Source: Gammaproteobacteria bacterium UBA2168
Lineage (GTDB): Bacteria > Pseudomonadota > Gammaproteobacteria > Pseudomonadales > Azotimanducaceae
Direction of reading: 5' to 3'
Assembly: GCA_002327525.1 (NCBI GenBank)
Contig: DCWG01000157.1
Coordinates: 16,034 to 52,017 of the forward strand
DNA: 35,984 nucleotides
Under the pieces are notes generated by a model that was not told where the DNA came from, did not search any database, and saw only the letters and a list, made by a program, of their open reading frames with translations. The translations under genes were made by a program, and so were the position numbers. This document shows, in pieces, positions 16,232-24,806 of the stretch. Positions within the stretch are counted from its first letter, which is position 1, and each line of letters starts with the position of its first letter.

Positions 16232-17353
16232 TTAAAGAGACAGCTGATTCCGAATCGGATTGGTGTACTGTTCCAGCAGGAAGCGCCGCTCCGCTTCAGA
16301 CGTACTTTCGATCCGCGAGCGGAACGAGGCCATGACACCAGGAAGCGGTTCTAGCTGTGAGTTGGCGACATCCAGTCCGCACAGGCGCGCCGCCTCGACG
16401 TTGGTGGGGAAGATCTCGAGCCCGCCGATGATGCATTCATCGACCGCAATGGCAAGATCTTCGGCTTCCTGAAACGAACCTTGCATCGGTTTCCCGAAAG
16501 TCAGGTGCACCCTCCCTTTCTCTCCAAGAATACCGTCGACGATGCTCATAAGATCTTCATCGGACGTTTTTTCGTAACCTCCCCGAGTTTGCGTCACGCA
16601 GAGTTCGTGAGCCTTGCGCCGATCGCATGGATCGAGTTCGTAACTCACCGACACCGGTACGATGCTTATACGCTGACACATATCACCAAAGTGCTCGATT
16701 TCCTTGCGCCACGCCAACGCCAGCATCTTCAGCAACGCGGGATCGGTACGGTCGAAGCCATCCTTGGCTCGTCCCTCCCGCTGAGCAATCCACACCGAAT
16801 GGCCCTCGCTGAGGGAACAACGGATGTAGCTCGAGGTGCGGTGCAGCGCCGCGTACACCGCCTTGGTCCCTTTGACACTACGTTCCACCACAAAACTCTT
16901 GTTCAAACGCATTAGGTCAGTGGCGAAGGCGCGGCTGAGGAGGTTATCACCCACCGCTATTCGGGAAGTCTGGTGTCCCGCGCGGTGTATGGCGAGGTTA
17001 AGGAACGCCGAATCCATCACGATGTCCCGGTGGTTGGAGATGAACAGATACGCGCGATCCACTTCCAGTCTATCGAGTCCGCGTACGCTGAACTCGGACG
17101 TGGTCTGCTCCACCAGCGCATCCACATAGCCTTCTAGCATGAGTTGCACATCCCGCACCGTCTCGAGCCCCCGGGTGCGGCGTTTCAATTCCCAGCCGAC
17201 GATCTGCCGGGCTAGCGGCGGCAGCAGACGTTTCAGTCCTGGTAGCCGCAAACCCGCAACCGCGTCACGCAGTTCCGGGTTCGCGACCAGTGATTCCAAC
17301 ACCCCGACAACCTCGTGATCGAGGTAGGGCCGGATCCCCTCGAAATCTTCCAT
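16232..17353 (-). CDS. Glycerolipid acyltransferase (PlsC/PlsB-like superfamily)
   Basis: The 373-residue protein has the acyltransferase block I NHRDIVMD at 107-114 and, about 85 residues later, WIAQREGRAKDG resembling block III, then a VPVSVSYE segment like block IV. Standard block I is NHxxxxD with four residues between His and Asp; here the terminal Asp is one residue further away, and a second Asp follows the His-Arg, so the active-site spacing is a variant. An N-terminal helical domain (residues 1-90) precedes the catalytic part. It likely acylates glycerol-3-phosphate or a lysophospholipid on the cytoplasmic membrane face; which is unresolved. The ATG has AAGGTG upstream. It is divergent from the metallo-beta-lactamase-fold gene. 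Confidence 0.8.
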   Translation of the reverse strand: MEDFEGIRPYLDHEVVGVLESLVANPELRDAVAGLRLPGLKRLLPPLARQIVGWELKRRTRGLETVRDVQLMLEGYVDALVEQTTSEFSVRGLDRLEVDRAYLFISNHRDIVMDSAFLNLAIHRAGHQTSRIAVGDNLLSRAFATDLMRLNKSFVVERSVKGTKAVYAALHRTSSYIRCSLSEGHSVWIAQREGRAKDGFDRTDPALLKMLALAWRKEIEHFGDMCQRISIVPVSVSYELDPCDRRKAHELCVTQTRGGYEKTSDEDLMSIVDGILGEKGRVHLTFGKPMQGSFQEAEDLAIAVDECIIGGLEIFPTNVEAARLCGLDVANSQLEPLPGVMASFRSRIESTSEAERRFLLEQYTNPIRNQLSL

Positions 17354-17493
17354 GCCCGCACCTTACGGCCTTGCCACAGGAACACAAGCCCCGCGGATTC
17401 CACCATGGGTCTCCTCTCTCTGGGCATTGCAGCATGCCTTCGCCTGGCCTGCTAACATCAAACGAACCGATACGCTGGACAGGGAGCAAGGAC

Positions 17494-18456
17494 ATGAGCC
17501 TCGGTACGCGACCATACGAGAAGGGACTAGAGGATCTCGGCAACGGCGGTTACGCGTGGCTCCAACCGGACGGCGGTTGGGGTTGGAGCAACGCAGGGCT
17601 CATCGTCGACGGTGACGCATCGCTGGTGGTCGACACGCTGTTCGACAAGCCCCTGACGCAAGACATGCTCGACGCCATGAGCGGCGCCGAGCCCACAGCT
17701 ACCCGGACATACAATCTGTTGGTAAACACGCACTCCAATGCCGATCACTGCAACGGCAACGAGTTGGTCGCCGGTGCGCAGATCATCTCGTCGCGCGCCT
17801 GTCTCGAAGAACTCTCCCGCGAGAACCCGGCGATGATGCTGACTCTGATGGAACAGGCGCCCGAAATGGGAGAAGTCGGTGAGTTTTTTCAGTACTGCTT
17901 CGATGCCTTCGACTTTCGCGACATCCACCACACGCTGCCCACCCGCACTTTCGAGGGTGCGCTCGATATAACGCTCGGCGACAAAGCCGTGCACCTGGAA
18001 CAGGTCGGTCCCGCGCATACCGAGGGAGACGTGCTGGTGTACGTACCCGACGACCGGCTGATCTTCACCGGCGACATCCTCTTCATTGAAGGTCACCCAA
18101 TACTCTGGGCTGGTCCGATCCAGAACTGGATCGACGCCTGTGACTACATGCTCGGGCTCGACGTGGAAACCATTGTGCCGGGACACGGACCGATCACCGA
18201 CAAGCGTGGTGTAGAAGCGATGCGCGGCTATTTGGCGTACGTACGCGATGAGGCGCGCAAGCGCTTTGAGGCCGGTATGTCCATTTATGAGGCCGCCATG
18301 GATATCTCCATGACAGACTACGACAGTTGGGGCGACGGCGAGCGCATCGTCGTCAACGTCGCGACGCTGTTTCGTGAGTTCGCCGGTGGAGGCGAGCGCG
18401 CCGACGTAACCGAGCTGTTCGGTTTGATGGCCAGGATCCACAAAGCCCGGCGCTAG
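17494..18456 (+). CDS. Metallo-beta-lactamase-fold hydrolase, HSNADH variant
   Basis: The 320-residue protein starts at the ATG preceded by AGGGAG, and no signal peptide is visible. The metal motif is THSNADHCNGNE (residues 79-90): the usual HxHxDH has Asn in place of the second His. Later motifs are normal: GPAHTEGDVLVYVPDDRLIFTGDILF, and VPGHGPIT with the last His. Related proteins with an HxNxDH motif form a recognised MBL subgroup of unassigned hydrolases, often annotated only as MBL fold. Because the second His is a Zn1 ligand, this enzyme may bind one zinc differently. A longer in-frame extension upstream (to 17290) overlaps the divergent gene and lacks homology. Confidence 0.82.
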   Translation: MSLGTRPYEKGLEDLGNGGYAWLQPDGGWGWSNAGLIVDGDASLVVDTLFDKPLTQDMLDAMSGAEPTATRTYNLLVNTHSNADHCNGNELVAGAQIISSRACLEELSRENPAMMLTLMEQAPEMGEVGEFFQYCFDAFDFRDIHHTLPTRTFEGALDITLGDKAVHLEQVGPAHTEGDVLVYVPDDRLIFTGDILFIEGHPILWAGPIQNWIDACDYMLGLDVETIVPGHGPITDKRGVEAMRGYLAYVRDEARKRFEAGMSIYEAAMDISMTDYDSWGDGERIVVNVATLFREFAGGGERADVTELFGLMARIHKARR

Positions 18457-18720
18457 TGAGCCACCTGGTAAATGAGGGAACTTGAGGATGACCGAGGTGT
18501 TCCGAGAGGAGGCGAAGTCTGCCGCCCCTATTGACATAGCGGCAAGGGCTGCAACGTAGGATTGCAACGGGTCAGAGATCCCCTTTGGGCGTGCCCCACA
18601 GGCCCTGTGTCGTTGTTGCGCCCCTTGACAAGATCTGGACATTGCCTGCGGGACGTACCTGGACGCAGAGCCCGTGGGACACGGTCAAGTCACTTTGTTT
18701 ACCAGGCGAACCACTAGACC
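18457..18720. other. Non-coding interval, no gene recognised
   Basis: 264 bp between the MBL-fold gene and the GNAT pseudogene. It contains only very short frames, for example a 24-codon frame starting at 18488, none with recognisable similarity. No hairpin with T-tract and no tRNA-like fold was found. It may be the eroded remains of another gene. Confidence 0.5.
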
Positions 18721-19218
18721 ATGGCCGATCTCGACGTGACGCCCCTCGTCGAGTCATCACGAGGCGCTGCTGGACATCTACAACCACTATGTCGTGACAA
18801 GTCACGTCACGTTCGACCTGGAACCTTTCACACTCGAACAACGCACACCCTGGTTCGACCAGTTCGACGGCGAGCGCTGGGTATGCATGGTGGGCCAGAT
18901 CGATAGCCGCGTCGTCGGCTATACCTGCAGCACACGATTTCGGCCAAACCCCCCCTATGCCACGTCGATGAAGACCGGTGTCTACCTGCGCCCCGATGAC
19001 ACGGGTCAGGGGCACTGCACCGCTCTCTACGAAGCGCTGTTCAGGAGGCCCGCAAATGCGGAGTTCACCGTATCTACGGCGGCATTGCGTTGCCCAACGA
19101 GGGTTCGCTGTCCCCGCACCGCCGTTTCGGCTTCGAGTAGGTTGCCTACATGCGGGAAGTGGAGCGAAAGTTCGGCTGCTACTGGGATGTGGTATGGCTC
19201 AAGAAGCCCATCGATTGA
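18721..19218 (+). pseudogene. GNAT acetyltransferase pseudogene (phosphinothricin acetyltransferase-like)
   Basis: The protein can be followed through three pieces. MADLDVTPLVES in the first frame is continued after a frameshift near 18755 by EALLDIYNHYVVTSHVTFDL, WFDQFDGERWVCMVGQ and VGYTCSTRF. After a second frameshift near 19040 come EARKCGVHRIYGGIALPNEG and HRRFGFE, then an in-frame TAG at 19138-19140, then REVERKFGCYWDVVWLKKP to the TGA at 19216. The IYNHYV, TFD and final WDVVWL blocks are hallmarks of the phosphinothricin/methionine-sulfone acetyltransferase branch. Two frameshifts plus a stop make it non-functional. Full original length would be about 165 residues, as expected. Confidence 0.85.
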
Positions 19219-19296
19219 TCTGTGATGGCACGCATTGCACGCGCGTGCCGGCGGCGGTACCGTGCGCGCCATGGCAACAAGCAAAGGAGCTGCCCG

Positions 19297-21321
19297 GTGA
19301 CTTCTAAAGCCAGGTGTATGCTGACGAGGTTCCTCCAGATCGTACTCATCGCAGCCCCCACACAACTCATGGCAGGCATCGCGCCCGAGGATTTCGCCCG
19401 CGCACCCGACGTGCTGAACGTAAAGATTTCACCCAAGGGCGACTACCTCGGCGTGTTGCGGCTCGTGGAAGACAAGCGCGCGCTCGCAATCCTCACCTTC
19501 CCCGATCTCAAGCTGAGCGGCGTGATGAGTTTTCCCGGCCGCAACCAGGTACTCGACTTCGACTGGGTGAGCGACGATCGCGTCATCGGCTCGGTGACCA
19601 GAGACTTCGGGCGATGGGAACAACTACGGCCTTCCGGTGAACTGTTTGGCATGGACGCAGACGGAGGTCGCAGCAAACACCTGTTTGGCTATCGCGCCGG
19701 TGCCGATGATGTACCCTCCTATACCAAACAAACTAACCGTCAATACGCCTCCGGCCAGGTGATCCACTCCCTGCCCGATGACGCCAAAAACGTGCTCATC
19801 CAGATCAGATCGTGGGGAGTGAGCGCATACCAGGGTAGCATGCCGCACGACCAGCGCGCGGTGGAAGCGGCCAAGATGAACATCTACTCGGGCCGCCTTA
19901 CCCGGCGCGTGCGCGCGCCAACGTTTGACGCGGCGATGATGGCGGACAAGGAGGGCAACATCCGGTTCGCGTTTTCCACCTCCGATGAATTCGAATCCGT
20001 GGTGCACGTGCGCGATCTCAAGAGTGGTGAATGGAGCGAGTTGTCACGCACCAGCTATGGCGACAATCCGTTGAATCCGATCTCCGTCGACGAGGACACG
20101 GGCAACGTGCTGGTAAGCCACGCGATTGGTGACGGAGCGGAAGGCTTGTTCCACCTGGACCTCGAGACACGCAAGCTCGAGCCGGTTTATCAGAATCCGG
20201 TGGCCGACGCCTTGCCAGTGTTGGACGACGACCAGAATCTCTGGGCCGTGCGTGTGGATCCTGATTACCCGAAGCTGATCACACTCGATGCCGATCACCC
20301 GCACGCAAAACTGCTGGCTCAGCTTGAAGACGCCTTTCCAGGGCGATTCGCCAGTGTCGTGGGGGCGTCGAAGGGAAATGCATACGTCATCATCGGCCTA
20401 CGGGATGACAATTCCACCACTGAGTACTATCTGTTCGACCGCAAGGCGCGCCAGGTGCAGCTACTGTTCGATGCTCAGCCCTGGATCGACGACGGTCTGC
20501 TTGGCGAGATGCGGCCAATTCAGGTCACTGCACGCGACGGCCTGCTCTTGCGCGGCTATCTGACCATGCCGCCACCCACGCGCAAGGGCGACAAAGTGCC
20601 TCTGGTGGTGCACCCACATGGAGGCCCCCATGGTCCGAGGGATTACTGGGGCTACAACCCGTATGTCCAGATACTGGCCACGCACGGTTACGCGGTGTTG
20701 CAGCTCAACTACCGGGGCTCAGGCGGGTATGGGCCCCACTTCGAGAGCCTCGGATTCGGGAAGTGGCCGACGACCATGCAGAACGACCTCACCGATGCCG
20801 TGCGGTGGGCTGTCTCCGAAGGCATCGCGGATCCCGAGCGCGTGTGCATCTATGGTTGGAGTTATGGTGGCTACGCATCGCTCATGAGTGTCGTCAAAGA
20901 GCCGGACCTCTATGCCTGCTCAGTGCCCGCGGCAGGTGTGTACGACATGGACATCCAGTACGAGAAATCCGATTTCGCACAGTTCACTGTATGGGGCGAG
21001 AAATACATCAACAAGGTGATCGGGCCCACGTCGCAAGACCGCGCAAATGCATCACCGCTGACCTACATCGACCGCCTCAAGACGCCACTGTTCATTGTGC
21101 ACGGCGATGAGGATGCACGAGTGCCCGTGGAGAACGCCGAGGTTCTCAAAAAGGCTCTCGATGAGCGCGGCATCGCACACGAGTACATGGTAAAGAAGAA
21201 CGAGGGGCACGGCTTTTTCAAGGAAGAAAATCGTGTTGAGTTCTTCCGCGAACTGTTGGCGTTTCTCGACCAGCACATCGGCGCCAATTCAGAGAGTGCC
21301 GCCGGGGCCGGTGGTCACTAG
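19297..21321 (+). CDS. S9 family prolyl oligopeptidase, secreted
   Basis: The GTG at 19297 follows AAAGGAG by 8 bp and gives 674 residues with a signal peptide (MLTRFLQIVLIAAPTQLMAG region). Residues about 30-400 form a beta-propeller-like N-terminal domain; about 410-670 form the alpha/beta-hydrolase domain. The catalytic triad is readable: Ser522 in GWSYGGYAS, Asp606 in HGDEDARVPVEN, His638 in NEGHGFF. The HPHGGPHG oxyanion segment is present. Such S9C-type enzymes are periplasmic or outer-membrane-facing peptidases acting on short peptides. A 25-codon upstream extension exists but overlaps the GNAT pseudogene tail and lacks a signal sequence. It is surrounded by pseudogenes yet intact. Confidence 0.92.
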   Translation: MTSKARCMLTRFLQIVLIAAPTQLMAGIAPEDFARAPDVLNVKISPKGDYLGVLRLVEDKRALAILTFPDLKLSGVMSFPGRNQVLDFDWVSDDRVIGSVTRDFGRWEQLRPSGELFGMDADGGRSKHLFGYRAGADDVPSYTKQTNRQYASGQVIHSLPDDAKNVLIQIRSWGVSAYQGSMPHDQRAVEAAKMNIYSGRLTRRVRAPTFDAAMMADKEGNIRFAFSTSDEFESVVHVRDLKSGEWSELSRTSYGDNPLNPISVDEDTGNVLVSHAIGDGAEGLFHLDLETRKLEPVYQNPVADALPVLDDDQNLWAVRVDPDYPKLITLDADHPHAKLLAQLEDAFPGRFASVVGASKGNAYVIIGLRDDNSTTEYYLFDRKARQVQLLFDAQPWIDDGLLGEMRPIQVTARDGLLLRGYLTMPPPTRKGDKVPLVVHPHGGPHGPRDYWGYNPYVQILATHGYAVLQLNYRGSGGYGPHFESLGFGKWPTTMQNDLTDAVRWAVSEGIADPERVCIYGWSYGGYASLMSVVKEPDLYACSVPAAGVYDMDIQYEKSDFAQFTVWGEKYINKVIGPTSQDRANASPLTYIDRLKTPLFIVHGDEDARVPVENAEVLKKALDERGIAHEYMVKKNEGHGFFKEENRVEFFRELLAFLDQHIGANSESAAGAGGH

Positions 21322-22076
21322 TGGTCCGGAGAGCAGCGAACCAACAATACTCCGCACACCCATCGTCAGCAGCAGACCGAAAGCGAGGCGTTTCATGAGC
21401 ACCTCGTCCGCGTCGGGGGAAAAGTGCGCACAGCCATGGTGATCAGCGCCACCAGCGATAGGCCGGCACCCGCATAGGGCCGCACCTGCGCGATCAGGCC
21501 GCCGTCGAAGCCTACGTAGAGCGTACGCACTGATGTCGTCAACGCGAAGCAGCTGAACAGGGTCGCCCAGATCTCCGCCAGACTGATGGGCTGACGGTAG
21601 TTGAACCAGCCCATCACCGGTCCCGATGCCGCAAACAGATCCCCCACGACACCGCCGCAGATACCCGTGCCAAGCGCAGCCGCCGGCCGGGATACGCGCG
21701 CCAGAGGTTCGGGCCTGAGCATCATGGACAGGCTGCCGAGCGCGATGAATACACCAAGCAGCAACTCCAGGATCCACAGCGCGCGTTCATAAAGGCTCAG
21801 CATCAGCCACACACCGAATCCAATAGCCGGGATCTGGCCAACGGAGAGCCAGCCGAATAAATCGCGCCGCGCATGGTGGAGGTTGCCACGCAGGGACAGC
21901 ATCACATTCGCCAGCGACAGCAGACTGACCGCGGCGCTCTACACCGGTATGTCGACCAGACGGCTTCCTCCCGCGATCGCGATGATGATCATGCCCATGG
22001 CGAAATCCGTAGCGGATTGCACCTAGCAACCCACGTCCACGCACGCCAGAAATCCCAGAAACGCCGCCCAGTCCAT
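21289..22076 (-). pseudogene. TauE/SafE (TSUP) family exporter pseudogene
   Basis: Starting from the ATG at 22076 the frame reads MDWAAFLGFLACVDVGC then TAG (22025-22023), continues MGMIIIAIAGGSRLVDIPV to another TAG (21941-21939), and then SLLSLANVMLSLRGNLHH through GICGGVVGDLFAASGPVMGW and IWATLFSCFALTTSVRTLYV. A frameshift near 21410 moves the last helix (LMKRLAFGLLLTMGVRSIVG) into another frame ending at 21289. The GGxxGxxxGxxGP-like core and the hydrophobic repeats fit the TSUP family of sulfite/organosulfonate/anion exporters, and total length (262 codons) is normal. Two stops plus a frameshift rule out function. The 3' end overlaps the S9 peptidase stop by 33 bp. Confidence 0.82.
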
Positions 22077-22101
22077 GGCACGGAGTATACGAGCACCGGT
22101 G

Positions 22102-22107
22102 TTATAG
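22102..22107 (+). promoter_or_regulatory. Putative -10 box of SDR gene, leaderless arrangement
   Basis: TTATAG lies only 10 bp before the ATG at 22118. Transcription would then begin at or a few bases before the start codon. No Shine-Dalgarno sequence is present, consistent with a leaderless mRNA. No clear -35 box is seen. Confidence 0.4.
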
Positions 22108-22117
22108 TCCCCGCCCC

Positions 22118-22888
22118 ATGGACCTGATGCTCGAGAACAAGACCGCGCTCGTCACCGGCAGCTCACGCGGTACCGGCCAGATCATCGCGGCACACCTCGC
22201 GAGAGAAGGTGTATCCGTGTTCGTCCATGGACTTGAGCCGGGCCAGGCAGAAACATCCGTCGATGAGATCGGGGCGGGCACGCCGGTGACCGGCGATATC
22301 CGCACGCAGGCTGGTGCCGCGGCCGTGCGCTCAGCGACCGGCGCGGTGGACATTCTGGTCAACAACTATGGCAGCGCCGCCGCCGGGTCGTGGAGCAGCA
22401 CGACAGAGGAGGATTGGATAGACGCCTATCAGACCAACGTTCTGTCAGCACAGCGCATGGCCACGGCCATGGTGCCCGGAATGACGACCGCCGGCTGGGG
22501 CCGCATCGTCAACCTCGGCACCGTCGGCTCCACCAGTCCCGCAGCGCGCATGCCGCACTACTACGCCTCAAAGGGAGCGCTCGCCACGATGACCACATCT
22601 CTCGCCAAGGAAGTGGCTGGTACCGGTATCACGGTCAATCTGGTCTCGCCGGGACTGATCCTCACCCCGGAAGTGCGCGATGCCTACCTCGAGCGCGGAC
22701 GGCGTAAGGGCTGGGGAGACACCTGGGAGGAAGTGGAGCCGCACATCGCGGCCGAAATACCCATCCGCCGCATTGCACGACGCGAGGAAGTAGCCGATCT
22801 CGTGGCCTTTCTCACCTCACCCCTGGCCGGAGCCATTCACGGCCAGAACGTACGTGTGGACGGCGGAGCACTCGGCATCGTCGCGTGA
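22118..22888 (+). CDS. Short-chain dehydrogenase/reductase (SDR)
   Basis: The 256-residue oxidoreductase has the cofactor loop TGSSRGTG at 13-20, NNYG at 82-85 and the YxxxK pair Tyr148/Lys152 (YYASK). The residue 13 before the Tyr, normally catalytic Ser, is Thr135 (NLGTVGS), a less common choice, while Ser138 is nearby. The C-terminus with RRIARREEVADLVAFLTSP and VDGGA is typical of classical SDRs of the FabG type. The substrate is unknown. No ribosome-binding site precedes the ATG. The stop overlaps the start of the small membrane protein (TGATG), so the two are coupled. Confidence 0.88.
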   Translation: MDLMLENKTALVTGSSRGTGQIIAAHLAREGVSVFVHGLEPGQAETSVDEIGAGTPVTGDIRTQAGAAAVRSATGAVDILVNNYGSAAAGSWSSTTEEDWIDAYQTNVLSAQRMATAMVPGMTTAGWGRIVNLGTVGSTSPAARMPHYYASKGALATMTTSLAKEVAGTGITVNLVSPGLILTPEVRDAYLERGRRKGWGDTWEEVEPHIAAEIPIRRIARREEVADLVAFLTSPLAGAIHGQNVRVDGGALGIVA

Positions 22889-23238
22889 TGAGCACCCTGG
22901 TGCTGCGCATCTCGGGCGTCGCGATCATCCTGGTGTGCATGCTCATCTACCGCAACGTGGATGCAGTTTTGCTACGAGACCTCGTAGTGCCCATCGCCAT
23001 GGGCCTCGGTACCTGGTTGACCATTCGCAATCTCACCGCCGTCTGTGTTGGCGCCGGCCTGCTCGCCCTGATCCACTCCGACGGCGGCGGTAACTGGATC
23101 GAGGCCATGGCCTATCCCATTCTCGGTAGCGCCTTTCTGGCGGGGGCGGGATTCATCTACCTACAGCGCTTTCGCAAGCGCATCGCGGACACACACGAAG
23201 CGCGATGGCAGTCAAGGCGACACCATGACGAGCGATAG
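22888..23238 (+). CDS. Small membrane protein of unknown function
   Basis: The 116-residue protein has four hydrophobic segments (roughly residues 5-21, 30-48, 50-64 and 74-94) and a basic, soluble C-terminal tail (RFRKRIADTHEARWQSRRHH). I recognise no family. Its ATG overlaps the SDR stop by one base; a GTG three bases earlier would overlap by four. Cotranscription with the SDR is likely but says little about function. Confidence 0.65.
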   Translation: MSTLVLRISGVAIILVCMLIYRNVDAVLLRDLVVPIAMGLGTWLTIRNLTAVCVGAGLLALIHSDGGGNWIEAMAYPILGSAFLAGAGFIYLQRFRKRIADTHEARWQSRRHHDER

Positions 23239-23472
23239 CCACCGATAAGATCAGCTTTCTTTTCGTTTTACGCAACACCCGGTTTGATTTCAGAATCTGC
23301 GGCGGCGTATTCAATCGCCTGCACCAGACCCGCCCGCCCGCGCGGGTACCATCACACTCCACCCGTGCCGTTCATCACGTTCTGCACGTAGCAAGCGGTC
23401 TGCCATGCAGCGCGGACAGCAAGCATCAGTCTTTCTTTCGTCCGCAATGGACGGTTACGCATTGGAGTGGGA
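23239..23472. other. Intergenic region upstream of HD-GYP remnant
   Basis: About 230 bp with no recognisable gene. It contains an A/T-richer patch near 23255-23280 (TTTCTTTTCGTTTTACGC) that could have held the promoter of the broken HD-GYP gene, and a GC-only stretch near 23330. A GGAG just before ATG 23473 is the former ribosome-binding site. Confidence 0.4.
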
Positions 23473-24159
23473 ATGGAAGCCAGCACAACTCTCCGCCAGC
23501 TAACGGAAGTGCCTGTAGAAGCACTGCGGTGCGGTATGTACTTCGCCTCGATAGATCGTCCGTGGCTCGAACCTCCGTTCGCCGTTGGGGGTATCTGCGT
23601 TCAGACCCGCGAAGACATCGAATACGTCGCCGGACATTGTCAGTACGTTTACGTCGATCCCCGCCCTTCTGTGAGCCGCATCGTCACCGGCCCGGTCGCC
23701 ACGCTCCAGTCAGGTCCACCTCGCCTGCCGAGATGAAGGTGGACATGCGGCGTGCAGACCAGGGTCTCAAGGGATCTGCCCGGGCCGTGAAGAAGGTCTT
23801 CACCCAGATTCGCGACAATCGCCACGTCGACCTTAAGGCCATGGAACAGATCATCACACCGCTCATCGATAGCATCATCGAAAACCACAAGGCCGTTGCC
23901 GCACTGCTGCGCATGCGTGAGAAGAAGAAGTACAGCTACGACGCGATGCACCTAGCGATCGTACGCAAACGCGCGCGCCTCCTTCGAGGCTTCGCAGGAC
24001 CTCGCCGATCTGAAGGGAATCCGTTTCAACGCCTCACTCGTGGAGATGTTCATCCAGGCGATCGGCATATTCCCAACGGGCTGCATTGTCGAACCGAACA
24101 CGGTCGAGGTTGGCATCATCGCCGCCCATGAACACATCCAGCGAAAGGCTAACACTCGT
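23473..24159 (+). pseudogene. DUF3391-HD-GYP phosphodiesterase pseudogene
   Basis: The first frame encodes the DUF3391 domain almost completely (VPVEALRCGMYFASIDRPWLE, then the QTREDIEYVAGHCQYVYVDP block) and stops at 23734-23736. A frameshift near 23710-23735 carries on with the linker helix: KAMEQIITPLIDSIIENH, then LLRMREKKKYSYDAMHLAIV, the entry to an HD-GYP domain. Near 23970 the sequence jumps, in a third frame, to RFNASLVEMFIQAIGIFPTG and EVGIIAAHEHIQR, the family's C-terminal end. The entire metal-binding HD and GYP core, roughly 150 residues, is deleted. HD-GYP proteins hydrolyse the second messenger c-di-GMP. This copy cannot do so. The right boundary is approximate because it overlaps the next remnant. 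Confidence 0.85.
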
Positions 24160-24752
24160 CGCCCTCATCTTTATCGTACTCCTCTGGTCCCGTATCCAGC
24201 CGCACGACCGCCCTACCTGGATTCTGGAAGTCGCCCCGGTGGTGATGGCCCTGTCGATCCTCTACTTCACCTACGCCCTACGCCGCCTTTCCGCTCACTG
24301 CTCTCGCATACCGCTTGCTGTTCCTGCATGGTGTGGTGCTCATGGTCGGCGGACACTACACATACGCAGAGGTTCCCGTTGGCTTCTGGTTGCAGGATCT
24401 GTTCGACTTCTCGCGAAACCACTACGACAGAATCGGCCATTTTCTGTGGGGCTTCGTACCCGTCATCATTGCCCGCGAGATCCTCATCCGCCGATCACCG
24501 CTGACACGCGAGAAGTGGCTGTTCTTTCTGGTGGCTTGTGTATACCTCTCCATTTCGGCCACCTACGAGGCTCTGGAATGGTGGACGGCACCCATCGCCG
24601 GTGGTGCGACCGAATCCTTCCTCGGCACGCAGCGCGATGTCTGGGATATGCAATGGGACATGTTCTATGCGGTCACCGGTGCGGTGACCGCCCTTGCCAC
24701 CCTCGGTGGCAGGCGGGATCGCGAGCCTGTCCCGCTACTGCGTCAATCTTGA
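24128..24752 (+). pseudogene. YjdF/DUF2238 membrane protein, frameshifted
   Basis: The gene is almost whole. From ATG 24128 the protein reads MNTSSERLTLVALIFIVLLW through VVMALSILYFTYALRRL. One base too many around 24283-24288 then breaks the frame, and the correct frame continues FPLTALAYRLLFLHGVVLMV, HYTYAEVPVGFW, HYDRIGHFLWGFVPVI to the TGA at 24752. Removing one base restores a 207-residue protein, matching the usual length. DUF2238 proteins are polytopic inner-membrane proteins of unknown function; the HYTYAE and HYDRIGHF motifs are conserved. This could be a true recent mutation or a single-base sequence error, unlike the heavily deleted neighbours. Confidence 0.85.
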
Positions 24753-24806
24753 GAACAGCTAGGCTCTCATCTAAGGTTATTCGTCCACCCGCGATGGGAG
24801 GCACAT

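Noticed and set aside
16142..16354. Small ORF (70 codons) spanning the hairpins at 16179-16226
   Set aside because: It is made of hairpin sequence and antisense acyltransferase, with no start signal or homology.
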